Assembly: GCF_014640615.1 (NCBI RefSeq)
Contig: NZ_BMHH01000003.1
Span: forward strand, 179,823-243,822
Source: Paramesorhizobium endophyticum
GTDB taxonomy: Bacteria; Pseudomonadota; Alphaproteobacteria; Rhizobiales; Rhizobiaceae
Direction: 5' to 3'
DNA: 64,000 nucleotides
Part shown: in pieces, positions 51,938 through 63,069 of the stretch
Numbering within the stretch: position 1 is the stretch's first letter
Layout: each line of letters starts with the position of its first letter
Program-made: the position numbers and the translations under genes
Notes under the pieces: model-generated
The model's database searches: none
Told to the model about the DNA's origin: nothing
What the model saw: the letters and a program-made list of their open reading frames with translations, nothing else

Positions 51938-53248
51938 ATGAAAGCCAAGGGATTTTCCATCGGCCTCGCCGCCGCTGTGACTCTGATGTCCACGACATCC
52001 TCCTTCGCCGTCACCGAAATCAGCTGGTGGCACGCCATGACCGGCGCCAACAACGAAGTGGTGGAGACGCTTTCGAAGGAATTCAACGAAAGCCAGAGCG
52101 AATATAAGGTCGTCCCGTCCTTCAAGGGCACCTATCCGGAAGCGCTCAATGCCGGCATTGCCGCGTTCCGCGCCAAGCAGGCGCCTGACATCATCCAGAT
52201 TTTCGATGCTGGAACCGGCGTCATGATGGGAGCCGAAGGCGCGATCAAGCCGGTCGCCGAAGTGCTCTCGGAAGGCGGCGCGACCTTCGACAAGAGCCAG
52301 TATCTGCCGGGCATCGTCGCCTATTATTCGAAGCCCGACGGCACCATGCTCTCCTTCCCCTATAACAGCTCCTCGCCGATCCTTTATTACAACAAGGACA
52401 TCTTCCAGAAGGCCGGGCTCGATGTGAACAACCCGCCCAAGACCTGGAATGAGGTCTGGGAAGCAGCGCGCAAGATCAAGACCTCGGGTGCCGCGCCCTG
52501 CGGCTACACCTCCACCTGGCTCACCTGGATCCATCTTGAGAATTTCGCCGCCTGGAACAATGTTCCCTACGGCACCAAGGAGAATGGCGTCGCCGGGCTC
52601 GATGTCGAGCTGGAGATCAACAAGCCGATCTTCGTGAAGCACTTCCAGGCGATCGCCGACCTCGCCAAGGATGGCGTGTTCCGTTATGGCGGCCGCGTTT
52701 CCGAAGCCAAGCAGATTTTCCTCGCCGGCGAATGCGGCATCCTGACCGAATCTTCGGGCGGCCTCGGCGATATCGTCAAGTCGGGCATGAATTACGGCAT
52801 CGGCCAGCTGCCCTATGATTCGGATGCCAAGGGCGCGCCGCAGAACACCATTCCGGGCGGCGCGAGCCTCTGGGTTTTCGCCGGAAAATCGGACGAGAAG
52901 TACAAGGGTATCGCCGCTTTCTTCCAATTCCTCTCCAAGCCGGAAATCCAGGCGCGCCTGCATCAGGTCTCGGGCTATCTGCCGGTGACGATGACGGCTT
53001 ATGAGGAAACGAAGAAGTCGGGCTTCTACGAGAAGAACCCGGGCCGCGAGACGCCGATCCTACAGATGATGGGCAAGGCGCCGACCGAGAACTCCAAAGG
53101 TGTCCGCCTCGTCAACCTGCCGCAGGTACGCGACATCGAGAACGAAGAGTTCGAAAAGATGCTCGCGGGCCAGCAAACCGCGCAGCAGGCGCTGGACAAT
53201 GCCGTCTCTCGCGGGAATGCGGCCATCAAGCAGGCGCTGGGGAAGTAA
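51938..53248 (+). CDS. ugpB: Glycerol-3-phosphate ABC transporter substrate-binding protein
   Basis: A 436-residue periplasmic protein with a signal peptide ending VTLMSTTSSFAV. Family 1 binding-protein segments are ISWWHAMTGANNEVVETL, PYNSSSPILYYNKDIF and GGASLWVFAGK. AGGGAGAA precedes the ATG. It is the first gene of ugpBAEC, for uptake of sn-glycerol-3-phosphate and its diesters. Confidence 0.94.
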   Translation: MKAKGFSIGLAAAVTLMSTTSSFAVTEISWWHAMTGANNEVVETLSKEFNESQSEYKVVPSFKGTYPEALNAGIAAFRAKQAPDIIQIFDAGTGVMMGAEGAIKPVAEVLSEGGATFDKSQYLPGIVAYYSKPDGTMLSFPYNSSSPILYYNKDIFQKAGLDVNNPPKTWNEVWEAARKIKTSGAAPCGYTSTWLTWIHLENFAAWNNVPYGTKENGVAGLDVELEINKPIFVKHFQAIADLAKDGVFRYGGRVSEAKQIFLAGECGILTESSGGLGDIVKSGMNYGIGQLPYDSDAKGAPQNTIPGGASLWVFAGKSDEKYKGIAAFFQFLSKPEIQARLHQVSGYLPVTMTAYEETKKSGFYEKNPGRETPILQMMGKAPTENSKGVRLVNLPQVRDIENEEFEKMLAGQQTAQQALDNAVSRGNAAIKQALGK

Positions 53249-53337
53249 TCTCGCAATTTTAGTACAATCCTGCCCTCGTTACCGCGCGGGCGGGATTGCG
53301 TGCTTCTATTATTTCAGGTTGTCGTAGTGGCGCCGTA

Positions 53338-53487
53338 GAGGAATGGATCCCAGTGACAAGCACTGGGATGACGAAGTGGAGATGGCTTCGCTCTCATGTG
53401 AAGCGATGGCCGGCGGATACATTGAAGTTTGTCGGCAACGCTCGCCCCATCCGTCATCCCAGTGCTTGTCACTGGGATCCATTCCTC
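53338..53487. repeat. 150-bp element with perfect 36-bp inverted ends between ugpB and ugpA
   Basis: Arms at 53338–53373 and 53452–53487 are perfectly complementary. Each arm also holds its own small hairpin (GATCCCAGTG-ACAAG-CACTGGGAT). The arms share GAGG…GGATCC with the hairpin at 29761. It interrupts the ugp operon and may weaken expression of the genes downstream of ugpB. Confidence 0.9.
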
Positions 53488-53556
53488 GACAGTTCAACCA
53501 TGACAACGATGAGAGAAGAATTCGCTAGCGAATCTCCTCGAAACAGGAACTGCCCA

Positions 53557-54438
53557 GTGGCCCGCGCGATCTTTCCCAACAAGCTCCTGCCATACCTTCT
53601 CCTCGCGCCGCAGCTTGCGATAACCGCCATATTCTTCTACTGGCCGGCGCTGCAGGCGATGTATCAGTCGATGCTGCGGGAAGATCCGTTCGGCCTTTCG
53701 ACGCAATTTGTCGGGCTTGCCAATTTCGAGCGTGTCCTCTCCGATCCGAATTATCTCCACGCCCTTCAAGTCACGGTCATCTTCTCCATCGCCACCGCGG
53801 CGCTGGCGATGATCCCGGCGCTGTACCTCGCCGTGATGGCCGACAAGGTGGTGCGCGGGCGCGGGCTTTACCGCACGCTGCTGATCTGGCCCTATGCGGT
53901 CACGCCCGCCATTGCCGGAATGCTGTTCCTTTTCCTGTTCAACCCATCCATCGGCACCATCGCCGTGATGCTGCGCAAGCTCGGGCTTGATTGGGATCCG
54001 TTGCTCAACGGTCCGCAGGCAATGGTCCTCGTCGTCGCGGCGGCGGCGTGGAAGCAGATCAGCTATAATTTCCTGTTCTTCGTCGCCGGGCTCCAGGCAA
54101 TCCCGAAATCATTGACCGAGGCGGCGGCCATTGACGGGGCAGGGGAGACGAAGCGCTTCTGGACCATAATCTTCCCGCTGCTGGCGCCGACGAGCTTCTT
54201 CCTGCTCGTCATCAACACCGTCTACGCCTTTTTCGACACGTTCGGCATCATCCATGCGGTAACCGGCGGCGGGCCGGGCAAGGCGACCGAAACGCTGGTC
54301 TACAAGGTCTATAATGACGGCTTCGTCAATCTGATCCTGGGCGACTCCGCCGCGCAGTCGGTGATCCTTATGGTGATCGTCATCGGGCTGACGGCCATCC
54401 AGTTCCGCTATGTCGAACGCCGTGTGCATTACGGGTGA
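53557..54438 (+). CDS. ugpA: Glycerol-3-phosphate ABC transporter permease UgpA
   Basis: A 293-residue permease with six predicted helices and the EAA loop ([26 protein letters not shown]). The GTG at 53557 ([20 protein letters not shown]) is chosen because AGGA stands nine bases upstream and the N-terminus matches the family; the frame is open upstream, across the repeat element, but that part is repeat sequence. Confidence 0.93.
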   Translation: MARAIFPNKLLPYLLLAPQLAITAIFFYWPALQAMYQSMLREDPFGLSTQFVGLANFERVLSDPNYLHALQVTVIFSIATAALAMIPALYLAVMADKVVRGRGLYRTLLIWPYAVTPAIAGMLFLFLFNPSIGTIAVMLRKLGLDWDPLLNGPQAMVLVVAAAAWKQISYNFLFFVAGLQAIPKSLTEAAAIDGAGETKRFWTIIFPLLAPTSFFLLVINTVYAFFDTFGIIHAVTGGGPGKATETLVYKVYNDGFVNLILGDSAAQSVILMVIVIGLTAIQFRYVERRVHYG

Positions 54439-54448
54439 GGGAAACCAG

Positions 54449-55297
54449 ATGATCGAAAACCGCTCCTCGCGCCGCATTCTCGCCCACGCCGTCCTGTTGC
54501 TCGGCGTCTTTGTCGTCGCCTTTCCGATCTACTACACCTTCGTCGCCTCGACCCATTCGCTGCAGACGATCCTGCGCCCGCCGCTGCCGCTGCTGCCGGG
54601 CGGCGAGTTTCTGAAAAACTATACGGACGCACTATTTGGCGGCGCTATCCGCATGGGCGGCGTCGGCGTGTGGCAGATGCTCTGGAACAGCACCGTCGTT
54701 GCCGTGCTCATCGCCGTCGGCAAGATCGTCATCTCCATCCTGTCGGCCTATGCAGTGGTGTTCTTCCGCTTTCCGCTGCGCATGACCTTCTTCTGGCTCA
54801 TCTTCATCACGCTGATGCTGCCGGTCGAGGTGCGCATCCTGCCGACTTACAAGGTGATGGTCGATTTCGGGCTGATCGATACCTATGCCGGGCTGACCCT
54901 GCCGCTAATGGCCTCTGCGACCGCGACGCTGCTATTCCGGCAGTTCTTCATGACCATTCCCGGCGAGCTGGTCGAGGCGGCGCGGGTGGATGGGGCAGGG
55001 CCGTGGCGCTTCCTTCGGGATATCCTGCTGCCATTGTCGAAGACCAACATCGCCGCGCTGTTCGTCATCCAGTTCATCTATGGCTGGACGCAATATCTCT
55101 GGCCGCTGCTGGTCACCAACCGCAACGACATGAACACCATCGTCATCGGCCTCAGGAAGATGATCTCCTTCGCCGATGCCGATACGCAATGGCATCTGGT
55201 GATGGCGACATCGATCCTCGCCATCCTGCCGCCGATCCTCGTCGTCCTGCTCATGCAGCGCTGGTTCGTCCGCGGCCTCGTCGAAATGGAGAAATAA
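54449..55297 (+). CDS. ugpE: Glycerol-3-phosphate ABC transporter permease UgpE
   Basis: A 282-residue permease with six predicted helices and the EAA loop (LVEAARVDGAGPWRFLRDILLPLSK). The ATG at 54449 follows GAGGGAAA. It starts ten bases after ugpA, and its stop abuts ugpC. Confidence 0.94.
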   Translation: MIENRSSRRILAHAVLLLGVFVVAFPIYYTFVASTHSLQTILRPPLPLLPGGEFLKNYTDALFGGAIRMGGVGVWQMLWNSTVVAVLIAVGKIVISILSAYAVVFFRFPLRMTFFWLIFITLMLPVEVRILPTYKVMVDFGLIDTYAGLTLPLMASATATLLFRQFFMTIPGELVEAARVDGAGPWRFLRDILLPLSKTNIAALFVIQFIYGWTQYLWPLLVTNRNDMNTIVIGLRKMISFADADTQWHLVMATSILAILPPILVVLLMQRWFVRGLVEMEK

Positions 55298-56359
<1,062 letters not shown>

Positions 56360-56366
56360 TCGTCCA

Positions 56367-56414
56367 GAGCATGATATTGACTGAAAAGTTGCGGACTTCC
56401 AGGTAAGATCACGC
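56367..56414. repeat. RIME-like palindromic repeat after ugpC
   Basis: GAGCATGATATTGACTGAAAAGTTGCGGACTTCC-type sequence (starting GAGCATGAT and ending GATCACGC), a diverged copy of the family at 41066. It may terminate the ugp operon. Confidence 0.55.
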
Positions 56415-56428
56415 GCAAAAACAAAGGG

Positions 56429-56692
56429 TTAGAGCGCGCCGGGATGCTTGCGCACTATTCGCCGCCAGAAGCTGAAGCGCTTGCGGCGGTGGTGGACCGT
56501 CAGGTTGAAATCTTCGGCAACCAGATAATTCTCGGGCGCCATTTCCGTGGTGCAGCGCCCGGTAAGGCCGCCCAGGACATCATCGGGCAGGCGCTTATGG
56601 CACGTAGCCCGGTGAAAATCCTCCTCCGCCTGCCGCTGTGCGCGTGTCAGCGTTGAAACGGCATTGCGTCTGTGCGCTTCATGAAGCCGCAT
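56429..56692 (-). CDS. Small hypothetical protein
   Basis: An 87-residue, His- and Arg-rich protein starting MRLHEAHRRNAVS. The ATG at 56692 has GGAGG seven bases upstream; another ATG lies two codons earlier. It contains two cysteines and no membrane segment. No family is recognised. It is flanked by ugpC and BA14K and has no operon partner. Confidence 0.5.
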   Translation of the reverse strand: MRLHEAHRRNAVSTLTRAQRQAEEDFHRATCHKRLPDDVLGGLTGRCTTEMAPENYLVAEDFNLTVHHRRKRFSFWRRIVRKHPGAL

Positions 56693-56939
56693 GATCATGC
56701 CTCCGCCTTGAGTAGGGTAATTGCTTGTTAGTGCGCGAACATGACGGGGGTTGCATTGCGCAAGATCACGTTTTGCGACGTGCAGTAATTAATTCTGTTC
56801 CTATTTGCAGCCGCCCCAGTGTTCGATCAAATTTTCCACCTAATTGTAATATAGATCGCGCCGCAATGAGCGTTCATTGCGCATTCATCAATATTGCATC
56901 AGTCTGGTGTGACGGAGATTCGCTTCAATAGGAGGTGTC

Positions 56940-57497
56940 ATGAAAAAGTTCTTATCGGCAATTTGCAGCGGCGCGCTGGCGCTCGCGGTTGCCCTCACAT
57001 CGGTCGTTCCGGCGGGCGCTGCTCCGTTTCGGGCGGTCGAGATCCAGCCGGCATCGAATGTGGTGGAGGTCCAGCACCGCGAGTGGCGTCACAGCCGGCG
57101 GGAATGGCGCCATGGCCGGAGCGAGCGGAGAAACTGGCATCGCCGTGGATGGAACCGGCCCGCTCCCGGATGGCGCCACGGCTATCGGCCTGGATACCGC
57201 CATGGATGGCGTCAGGGCTACCGCGCGGGATATTACCGCGGTTATCGCGGCTATCGGTATTACCGGCCCGGCTACCGGCGCTATAATGACGGCTGGTGGT
57301 ATCCGCTCGCGGCCTTCGGCCTCGGCGCGGCTATAGGCGGCGCGATCGCCAACCAGCCGACCCGTGTCGTGCCACGCTATACGGATCCCCATGTCGCATG
57401 GTGTGCCGCGAAGTACCGGTCCTACCGGGCTTATGACAACACCTTCCAACCCTATAACAGCCCGTACCGCCGCGCGTGCAATTCGCCTTATCGGTGA
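56940..57497 (+). CDS. BA14K-family secreted protein
   Basis: A 185-residue protein with a signal peptide (FLSAICSGALALAVALTS, cleavage near GAA). The middle is rich in Arg, Trp, Tyr, Gly and His (RHGYRPGYRHGWRQGYRAGY-like), then a hydrophobic helix with glycine zipper (AAFGLGAAIGGAIA). The C-terminal BA14K motif is HVAWCAAKYRSYRAYDNTFQPY. The Brucella member is an immunoreactive lectin-like 14-kDa protein needed for full virulence in mice. AGGAGGTG precedes the ATG. Confidence 0.88.
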   Translation: MKKFLSAICSGALALAVALTSVVPAGAAPFRAVEIQPASNVVEVQHREWRHSRREWRHGRSERRNWHRRGWNRPAPGWRHGYRPGYRHGWRQGYRAGYYRGYRGYRYYRPGYRRYNDGWWYPLAAFGLGAAIGGAIANQPTRVVPRYTDPHVAWCAAKYRSYRAYDNTFQPYNSPYRRACNSPYR

Positions 57498-57522
57498 GCG
57501 GCAGGAATATCGATGTGCGATG

Positions 57523-57549
57523 AAGGCGGCTCCCCGGAGTCGCCTTTTT
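57523..57549 (+). terminator. Rho-independent terminator after the BA14K gene
   Basis: AAGGCGGCTCC-CCGG-AGTCGCCTTTTT forms a stem of about nine pairs with a T run, 26 bases after the stop. Up to 57898 nothing else that I can support is present. Confidence 0.8.
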
Positions 57550-57898
57550 GTTGCATCTGCACGCCACAATCGGACGATGTCGTGCTTTCGGGAGGTTACG
57601 GTTCGCTAAGTGAGATGAGCAAAAATTTCTACTATAATCAATGGCTTATGGCGGGCCGTGCGAGAACCAGATGGGCGCGACATCTACTCTATAGCCCTCC
57701 CGATTGAGTCCTGAAAGCGGATTGCTAATTACGTGAAAACGCAATGAAGTCTCGTTTCTCATGCAGCAATCGGCGGGTTTGCTGCCGGTTGCTACGCGCG
57801 CTCCCTCGTCTCGGTGCCTTTCAGATTCGGATGAATACCTCCTGCTGTTTCCTCTTAATTTGAGGACCATCTGAATGCTGGCCGACGCCGCAGCACGG

Positions 57899-58948
57899 TC
57901 AGGTCCCGCGCGGTTCCTGCTTGAGCTGGTCACCACGGACCTTGCTCTGGAACTCGAAAACCCAGCCGGGATATTCCGCAGGCAACTTGCTGACCTCATC
58001 GAGTGTTTTCAGTTCGGCGTCGGTCAGCACCACCTTGGTCGCGGCGATGTTATCATCGAGTTGCTCTGGCTTCTTGGCACCGATGATTACGCTGGTGACA
58101 GCCTTCTGGTGGAGCAGCCAGGCGAGTGCGACCTGGGCGATCGAGACGTCCTTGGCTTCCGCGATCGGCTTCATCGCGTCGATGACGTTGTAGCCGCGTT
58201 CCTCATTGACCGGCGGGAAATCGAAGGTGGCGCGGCGATTGTCGCCTTCCTTAGCGCCGTCGCGGCTATATTTTCCTGACAGAAAACCGCCCGCCAGCGG
58301 ACTCCACACCATCAGGCCGATGCCTTCGGATTCCATCATCGGCACCAGTTCACGCTCCAGATCGCGTCCGGCGATCGTATAATGTGCCTGAAGCGAAGCG
58401 AAGCGGGCCAGGTTGAACTGGTTGGAAATACCGACCGCCTTTGCGATCTGCCAGGCGGCCCAATTGGAGACGCCGATATAGCGGACCTTGCCCTGTTGGA
58501 CGACCGTTTCAAGCGCGCGCAGCGTCTCTTCGATCGGCGTAATCTGGTCGAAGCCGTGGATCTGGTAAAGGTCGATATGGTCGACCTGAAGGCGCTTGAG
58601 GCTGCCCTCCAGGGCATAGAGCATATGCGAGCGAGATGTGCCACGCGCATTCGGGCCGTCGCCTGTAGGCCCGAAGAATTTGGTGGCGACGATCACATCT
58701 TCACGTGCGATCCCGAGGTTACGCAACGCTTGGCCCGTGATCTGTTCGGAATGACCTTTTGAATAGACGTCGGAGGTATCGATGAAGTTGATGCCGGCAT
58801 CAATCGCGGTCTTGACCAGACCGTCAGCTTCTTTCTGCTGTAGGCCGCCCATGCTGCTGTAGATACCGCTCCCGCCGCCGAAGGTCATGGTGCCGAGGCA
58901 GAGTTCGGAAACGAACAGGCCGGTGCGGCCGAGGATGTTATAGCGCAT
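57899..58948 (-). CDS. Aldo/keto reductase
   Basis: A 349-residue NADPH-dependent oxidoreductase. It has NFIDTSDVYSKGHSE with the catalytic Tyr, the KFFGPTGDG segment for Lys, and HIDLYQIHGFD with the His. The C-terminal cofactor-binding part (VIIGAKKPEQLDDNIAA) is complete. The start MRYNILGRTGL follows AGGAGAG; the longer frame upstream is not family sequence. It is divergent from an AraC regulator that probably controls it. The substrate is unknown. Confidence 0.92.
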   Translation of the reverse strand: MRYNILGRTGLFVSELCLGTMTFGGGSGIYSSMGGLQQKEADGLVKTAIDAGINFIDTSDVYSKGHSEQITGQALRNLGIAREDVIVATKFFGPTGDGPNARGTSRSHMLYALEGSLKRLQVDHIDLYQIHGFDQITPIEETLRALETVVQQGKVRYIGVSNWAAWQIAKAVGISNQFNLARFASLQAHYTIAGRDLERELVPMMESEGIGLMVWSPLAGGFLSGKYSRDGAKEGDNRRATFDFPPVNEERGYNVIDAMKPIAEAKDVSIAQVALAWLLHQKAVTSVIIGAKKPEQLDDNIAATKVVLTDAELKTLDEVSKLPAEYPGWVFEFQSKVRGDQLKQEPRGT

Positions 58949-59113
58949 GGGGCTCTCCTGAGTGAACGAAACGGGCAGGCGTATCCCTTTTATGGCACCT
59001 GCCCCCGGCTTCTTCGCGCCCGATTGTCGCAAGTTCTTGCCTGATCCGATCACTGACAGTTTTTAATCCGGCGGAGTCTTGCTTAGACACTCGGTGAAAT
59101 CCATATAGATTTA

Positions 59114-59977
59114 ATGCACGAAACTCTCGCTGATCTCGCATACCGCCACGCCACTCAATCGGAAGGAGCGTCGATCCCGCGAGTTAGCCTCCATGCCGCG
59201 CAGAAGGAGAGCTGGCCGGTTGGGGTTCTATATCAGCCGATGCTTGGCATCGTCTTGCGAGGCACCAAGCGAGTGGTCATCGGAGACCGCACGCTGCGCT
59301 ACGATAGTAATCATTTTTTCATCGCTTCGATCGACGTGCCGGCATCGCGCGTCACGATCGAGGATTTGCCCGGGGCGCCCTACGTCGCAGTACGGCTTGC
59401 GATCGACCAGGATATCCTTTCGGATCTGGTTGTTGACATAGCTGGCAAAGCCGAGGGAGATACCATAGCTTTTGCGGTGGGCGCTATGACGCCTGAATTG
59501 CTCGATGCCTGGTCACGGATGCTGCGGTTGCTCGATGCGCCAGACGAAATCGACACGCTGGCGCCATTGATCGAGCGCGAGATTCTTTTTCGCCTTTTGC
59601 AAGGCCCGCAAGGAGCGCTGCTTCGCCAGGCAGCCCGAGCCGGTAGCCGGATTTCACAGGTTCGCGATACTATCGCCCATTTGCGCATGAACTTGGATCG
59701 CGTTATCAGAATTGAAGAACTGGCGGAAATTGCCGGGATGAGTGTGGCAACATTTCATCGCCATTTCCGAGCTGCCACTGCCATGAGCCCACTGCAATAT
59801 CAGAAGACTCTCCGCCTGCAGGAAGCGAGGCGGCTACTGCTCGCCGACACCGACGCGACAAGCGCAGCATTTGCAGTCGGATATGAAAGCGCGTCGCAGT
59901 TCAGTCGGGAGTACACGCGGATGTTCGGCACACCACCTGCGCGCGATGCTGGAAGGCTACGGGCTGGCAGGAATTAA
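59114..59977 (+). CDS. AraC-family transcriptional regulator
   Basis: A 287-residue regulator with an N-terminal AraC-type cupin domain (GVLYQPMLGIVLRGTKRVVIGD) and two C-terminal HTH motifs (IEELAEIAGMSVATFHRHFRAATAMSPLQYQK and FAVGYESASQFSREYTRMFG as separate stretches). This subgroup is often encoded next to aldo/keto reductases it controls, as here, with 165 bases between the two divergent starts. The inducer is not known. Confidence 0.9.
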   Translation: MHETLADLAYRHATQSEGASIPRVSLHAAQKESWPVGVLYQPMLGIVLRGTKRVVIGDRTLRYDSNHFFIASIDVPASRVTIEDLPGAPYVAVRLAIDQDILSDLVVDIAGKAEGDTIAFAVGAMTPELLDAWSRMLRLLDAPDEIDTLAPLIEREILFRLLQGPQGALLRQAARAGSRISQVRDTIAHLRMNLDRVIRIEELAEIAGMSVATFHRHFRAATAMSPLQYQKTLRLQEARRLLLADTDATSAAFAVGYESASQFSREYTRMFGTPPARDAGRLRAGRN

Positions 59978-60120
59978 TGTGGCCGCACATTTGGTGTGAA
60001 TCCGACCGATCCTGTCACTGACGATCTAACCGAGTTTCCCAAAACAACATCGTTTGCGGGAAAGCTGTGACACCGGCGACAAATAGGTGTCTTCCGCCGC
60101 CTGAGCGGGCCTGCCAGCGC

Positions 60121-60225
60121 TTAGCGTATATCTGGGTCCGTTCTATGTGCCGACCCCTCAATGTCATCCGGCGTGAAATCCGCCTTGCCGCAGACTTCGG
60201 CGAGCTTCGCCCGCAATCGCGGCAC
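60121..60225 (-). CDS. Possible 34-residue small protein downstream of the HTH remnant
   Basis: A GTG-started frame (MPRLRAKLAEVCGKADFTP…) whose start overlaps the restored stop of the HTH gene by one base. This arrangement looks like an original coupled gene pair. Function is not recognised. Confidence 0.35.
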   Translation of the reverse strand: MPRLRAKLAEVCGKADFTPDDIEGSAHRTDPDIR

Positions 60226-60418
60226 TAGATGCAAGGGTTGGGCTGATCGGGGCGACGGTTAGCCTCGATCAATTCAAGTCGCCGTGCGTCTCGCTTTTCC
60301 TCTCGCTCGAAAATCTGGCGCACTCGTTCTCTGAAACACCAAAATCCTCTGCTATGACAGCAAACGTATCGCCAGCCCGGTGGCGTCGCAATATCTCTCG
60401 GTTCCGTTTCTCGGTCAT
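60225..60418 (-). pseudogene. Frameshifted HTH protein gene
   Basis: Starts MTEKRNREILRRHRAGDTFAVIAEDFGVS, a sigma-like helix-turn-helix often found on mobile elements. After codon 30 the frame is lost; shifting by one base restores RVRQIFEREEKRDARRLEL and a natural-looking C-terminus ending in NPCI and a TAG at 60225. One base seems to be missing near 60325. It may be a real mutation or a sequencing error. Confidence 0.65.
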
Positions 60419-60803
60419 CGAAAAGCCGCCCCTCCGATTTCCGGCAACTCCGACCACTCTATTCTTTTCGACCGATTTTTGAAGCCGCGATCAGGATGTC
60501 GGGGCTTCCGGCTTTCCGGTTTCTCATATCCTGATCAGGTTATGTGCCCGGCCGCCGCTCCGCTCTGGCCGGGCTTGTTCGCTAAGGGCTCCGCCCTCGC
60601 GGCGGGCAAGAGCGGGCGGGCGGTATCCCCAGCCTTCCGCGCGGATTCAGATTTGCGATCCTGCGAAAAGCGGGAATTCGCTTGTGCAGGCCGGGTGATC
60701 CCCCTCCGCCCGACCGCTCTTGCCCTTTGCTACCCCGGTCTCGCCGACGGGCAGGGTTGCAGCGCAGCGCTGCGCTTCAACCCAAGCCCATAGGAGAAAG
60801 ACC

Positions 60804-62885
60804 ATGACCACGAACACCACCCCGACCGTCGAAAATGGTGCAACGGTTTTCATCCCACTCAACAAGCTCAAGAAGCACCCGAAGAATGCCCGCAAGACCC
60901 CCGCACAGCGAAGCATCCATCGAAGCGAAGGCGGCGAGCATTGCCGCCAAGGGCATCCTGCAAAATCTGGTGGTGGAGCCCGAGCTTGACGCGGCGGGCG
61001 AACCGACCGGCTGCTATCTGGTCAGCATCGGTGAAGGCCGCAGGCTGGCACAGTTGTTGCGCGTGAAGCGCAAGCAGATCAAGAAGACCGAACCGATCCG
61101 CTGCGTCATCGACACGGCGAACGACGCCGCTGAAATCAGCTTGGACGAGAACGTCACCCGCGAAGACCTCTCGCCTGCGGATCAATTCGAGCGATTCCGG
61201 GAACTTGCGGAATCGCGTGGATGGGGCGCGGAGGAAATCGCTGCCCGCTTCGGCGTCACCGCGCACGTGGTCAAGCAGCGGATGCGTCTCGGCGCTGTGA
61301 GCCCGAAGCTAATGCAGGTTTACCGTGATGGCGAACTGACCTTGGACCAGTTGATGGCCTTCGGGATCACCGAGGATCATGCGCGGCAGGAACACGTCTA
61401 TGAAAACCTGTCCTATAACCGCGATCCGTCCATCATCCGGCGCGACCTGACCAAGATGAATGTGCCCGCAACGGATCGGTGCGCGATCTTCGTTGGCGCG
61501 CCTATACGGAGGCTGGCGGCAACATCATCCGCGACCTGTTCACCGAGGATCGCGGCGGCTTCTTTGAAGACCCCGCGCTGTTGGACCGGCTCGCTGTCGA
61601 GAAGCTGGAACGGATCGCCGCCGAAGTGCAGGAGGCCGAAGGCTGGAAGTGGACTGCCGCCTATCTCGACTTTCCCCATGCCCATGGGATGCGCCGCGCC
61701 TATCCGCGTTTGGTGGAGCTTTCGAAAGCGGACGCCGCTGCCTACGATGCCGCGCAGGACGAGCATGAGCGCCTGACGGCGGAATGGGAGGACGCCGATG
61801 TTGACCTCCCGTCCGAGGTGGATGCGCGGTTCGCGGAGCTTGATGCCGAGATCGAGCGTATCGACGCCATGCGCCACGCCTACGACCCGGATGAGATCGC
61901 GTGCGGCGGAGTGTTCGTCGTCGTGGCCCATGACGGGGAAGCCCGTATCGAACGTGGGTTCATCCGGGCCGAGGACGAAGCCCTGGAACCCGAAGCCGCC
62001 GACGATGGTGAAACCGTTATCGACGGGGTGCGTGTCAACGGCGATGGCGAGATCATCGACGGCGACGAGCAGGACGGCGAAGGCGACCACGTTTCCGCAA
62101 GTGAGCCGGAAGAAGAAGATGGCGGGGATGATGGCAAGCCGCTGCCAGATTCGCTAATCCGCGACCTGACCGCGCATCGCACCCTTGCCCTGCGTCTCAC
62201 CCTTGGCGAGCAGCCGGATATGGCGCTGATCGCGGTCATCCACACGCTAGCCGCGCAGACCTTTTATAAGGGGGGAGGCGAGGCCCATTGCCTCGAAATC
62301 CGCCCGACCAGCAATTATCTCGCGGCCCACGCGGACGGCATTGAGGACACGGCGGCGGCGAAGATGCTGGCGGATCGCCATGCCGGATGGGCGGCGGATA
62401 TGCCGCGCGACGTGGCCGACCTCTGGGGCTTCGTCGCCGGTCTGGACTATGCGAGCCTGATGGCCTTGCTCGCGCATTGCGCCTCGCTCACCGTCAATGC
62501 GGTGAAATTGCCATGGGAGAGCAACAAGCGCCGCGCCCATGAGACGGCGGACAAGCTGGCGACGGCCGTGACGCTCGACATGACGGCGCACTGGACGCCG
62601 ACCGTGCGGGCGTATCTCGGTCGTGTCACCAAGGCCCATATCCTCGCCGCCGTGCGCGAAGCCCTAGGCGACGAGGCAGCGGAGCGGATTGCAGACAAGA
62701 AGAAGGTGGAGATGGCCGAAGCCGCCGAGCAGCTTCTAGCCGGAACTGACTGGCTTCCGCCCGTGCTGCGCACCGAGCGGCCCGCATGGCTCACTGACCA
62801 GCAGGCCGACGCCTTCGCCACCGTCGCCGTCGAGACCGCGCCGGAAGCGCAGAACGACGACCATTTCGCCGTCGCGGCGGAATGA
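60804..62885 (+). pseudogene. ParB/RepB-like partition gene with two frameshifts
   Basis: The full gene would encode about 690 residues. It starts MTTNTTPTVENGATVFIPLN after AGGAGA, with the ParB core KLKKHPKNAR, YLVSIGEGRRLAQLL and LDENVTREDLSPADQF, an HTH (AEEIAARFGVTAHVVKQRMRLG), and a long acidic C-terminal part. The first frameshift is an extra C in the C5 run at 60898–60902. The second is near 61500, where four bases appear to be missing before CCTATACG. The two cancel, so the C-terminal part is back in the original frame. Such ParB-like proteins are common on rhizobial plasmids and ICEs, not the chromosomal partition gene. Confidence 0.78.
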
Positions 62886-62890
62886 CCGGA

Positions 62891-62920
62891 GAGCCGGGAT
62901 CGCCTCAGCGGTCCCGGCTT
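62891..62920 (+). terminator. Hairpin after the parB-like gene
   Basis: GCCGGGATCGC-CTCA-GCGGTCCCGGC is a stem of eleven positions with one mismatch, beginning a few bases after the stop, followed by TTCTC. A terminator is plausible. Confidence 0.5.
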
Positions 62921-63069
62921 CTCATTGGCAAAAATCGCGGCCGCGCGGCTTCTCCGCGCGGCCGATGACCTCGACAGGTCAAACAGACATCGGCACCATG
63001 CAGATTGTTCGATCTGCCAGACGATTGCGACACGAAAGGCGGTGCCGCCGGATAGTGAGGTGAAGTTCA

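Noticed and set aside
60480-60800. A possible gene upstream of the parB-like gene
   Set aside because: The short frames have no ribosome binding site and no recognisable product; it looks like a leader or promoter region.
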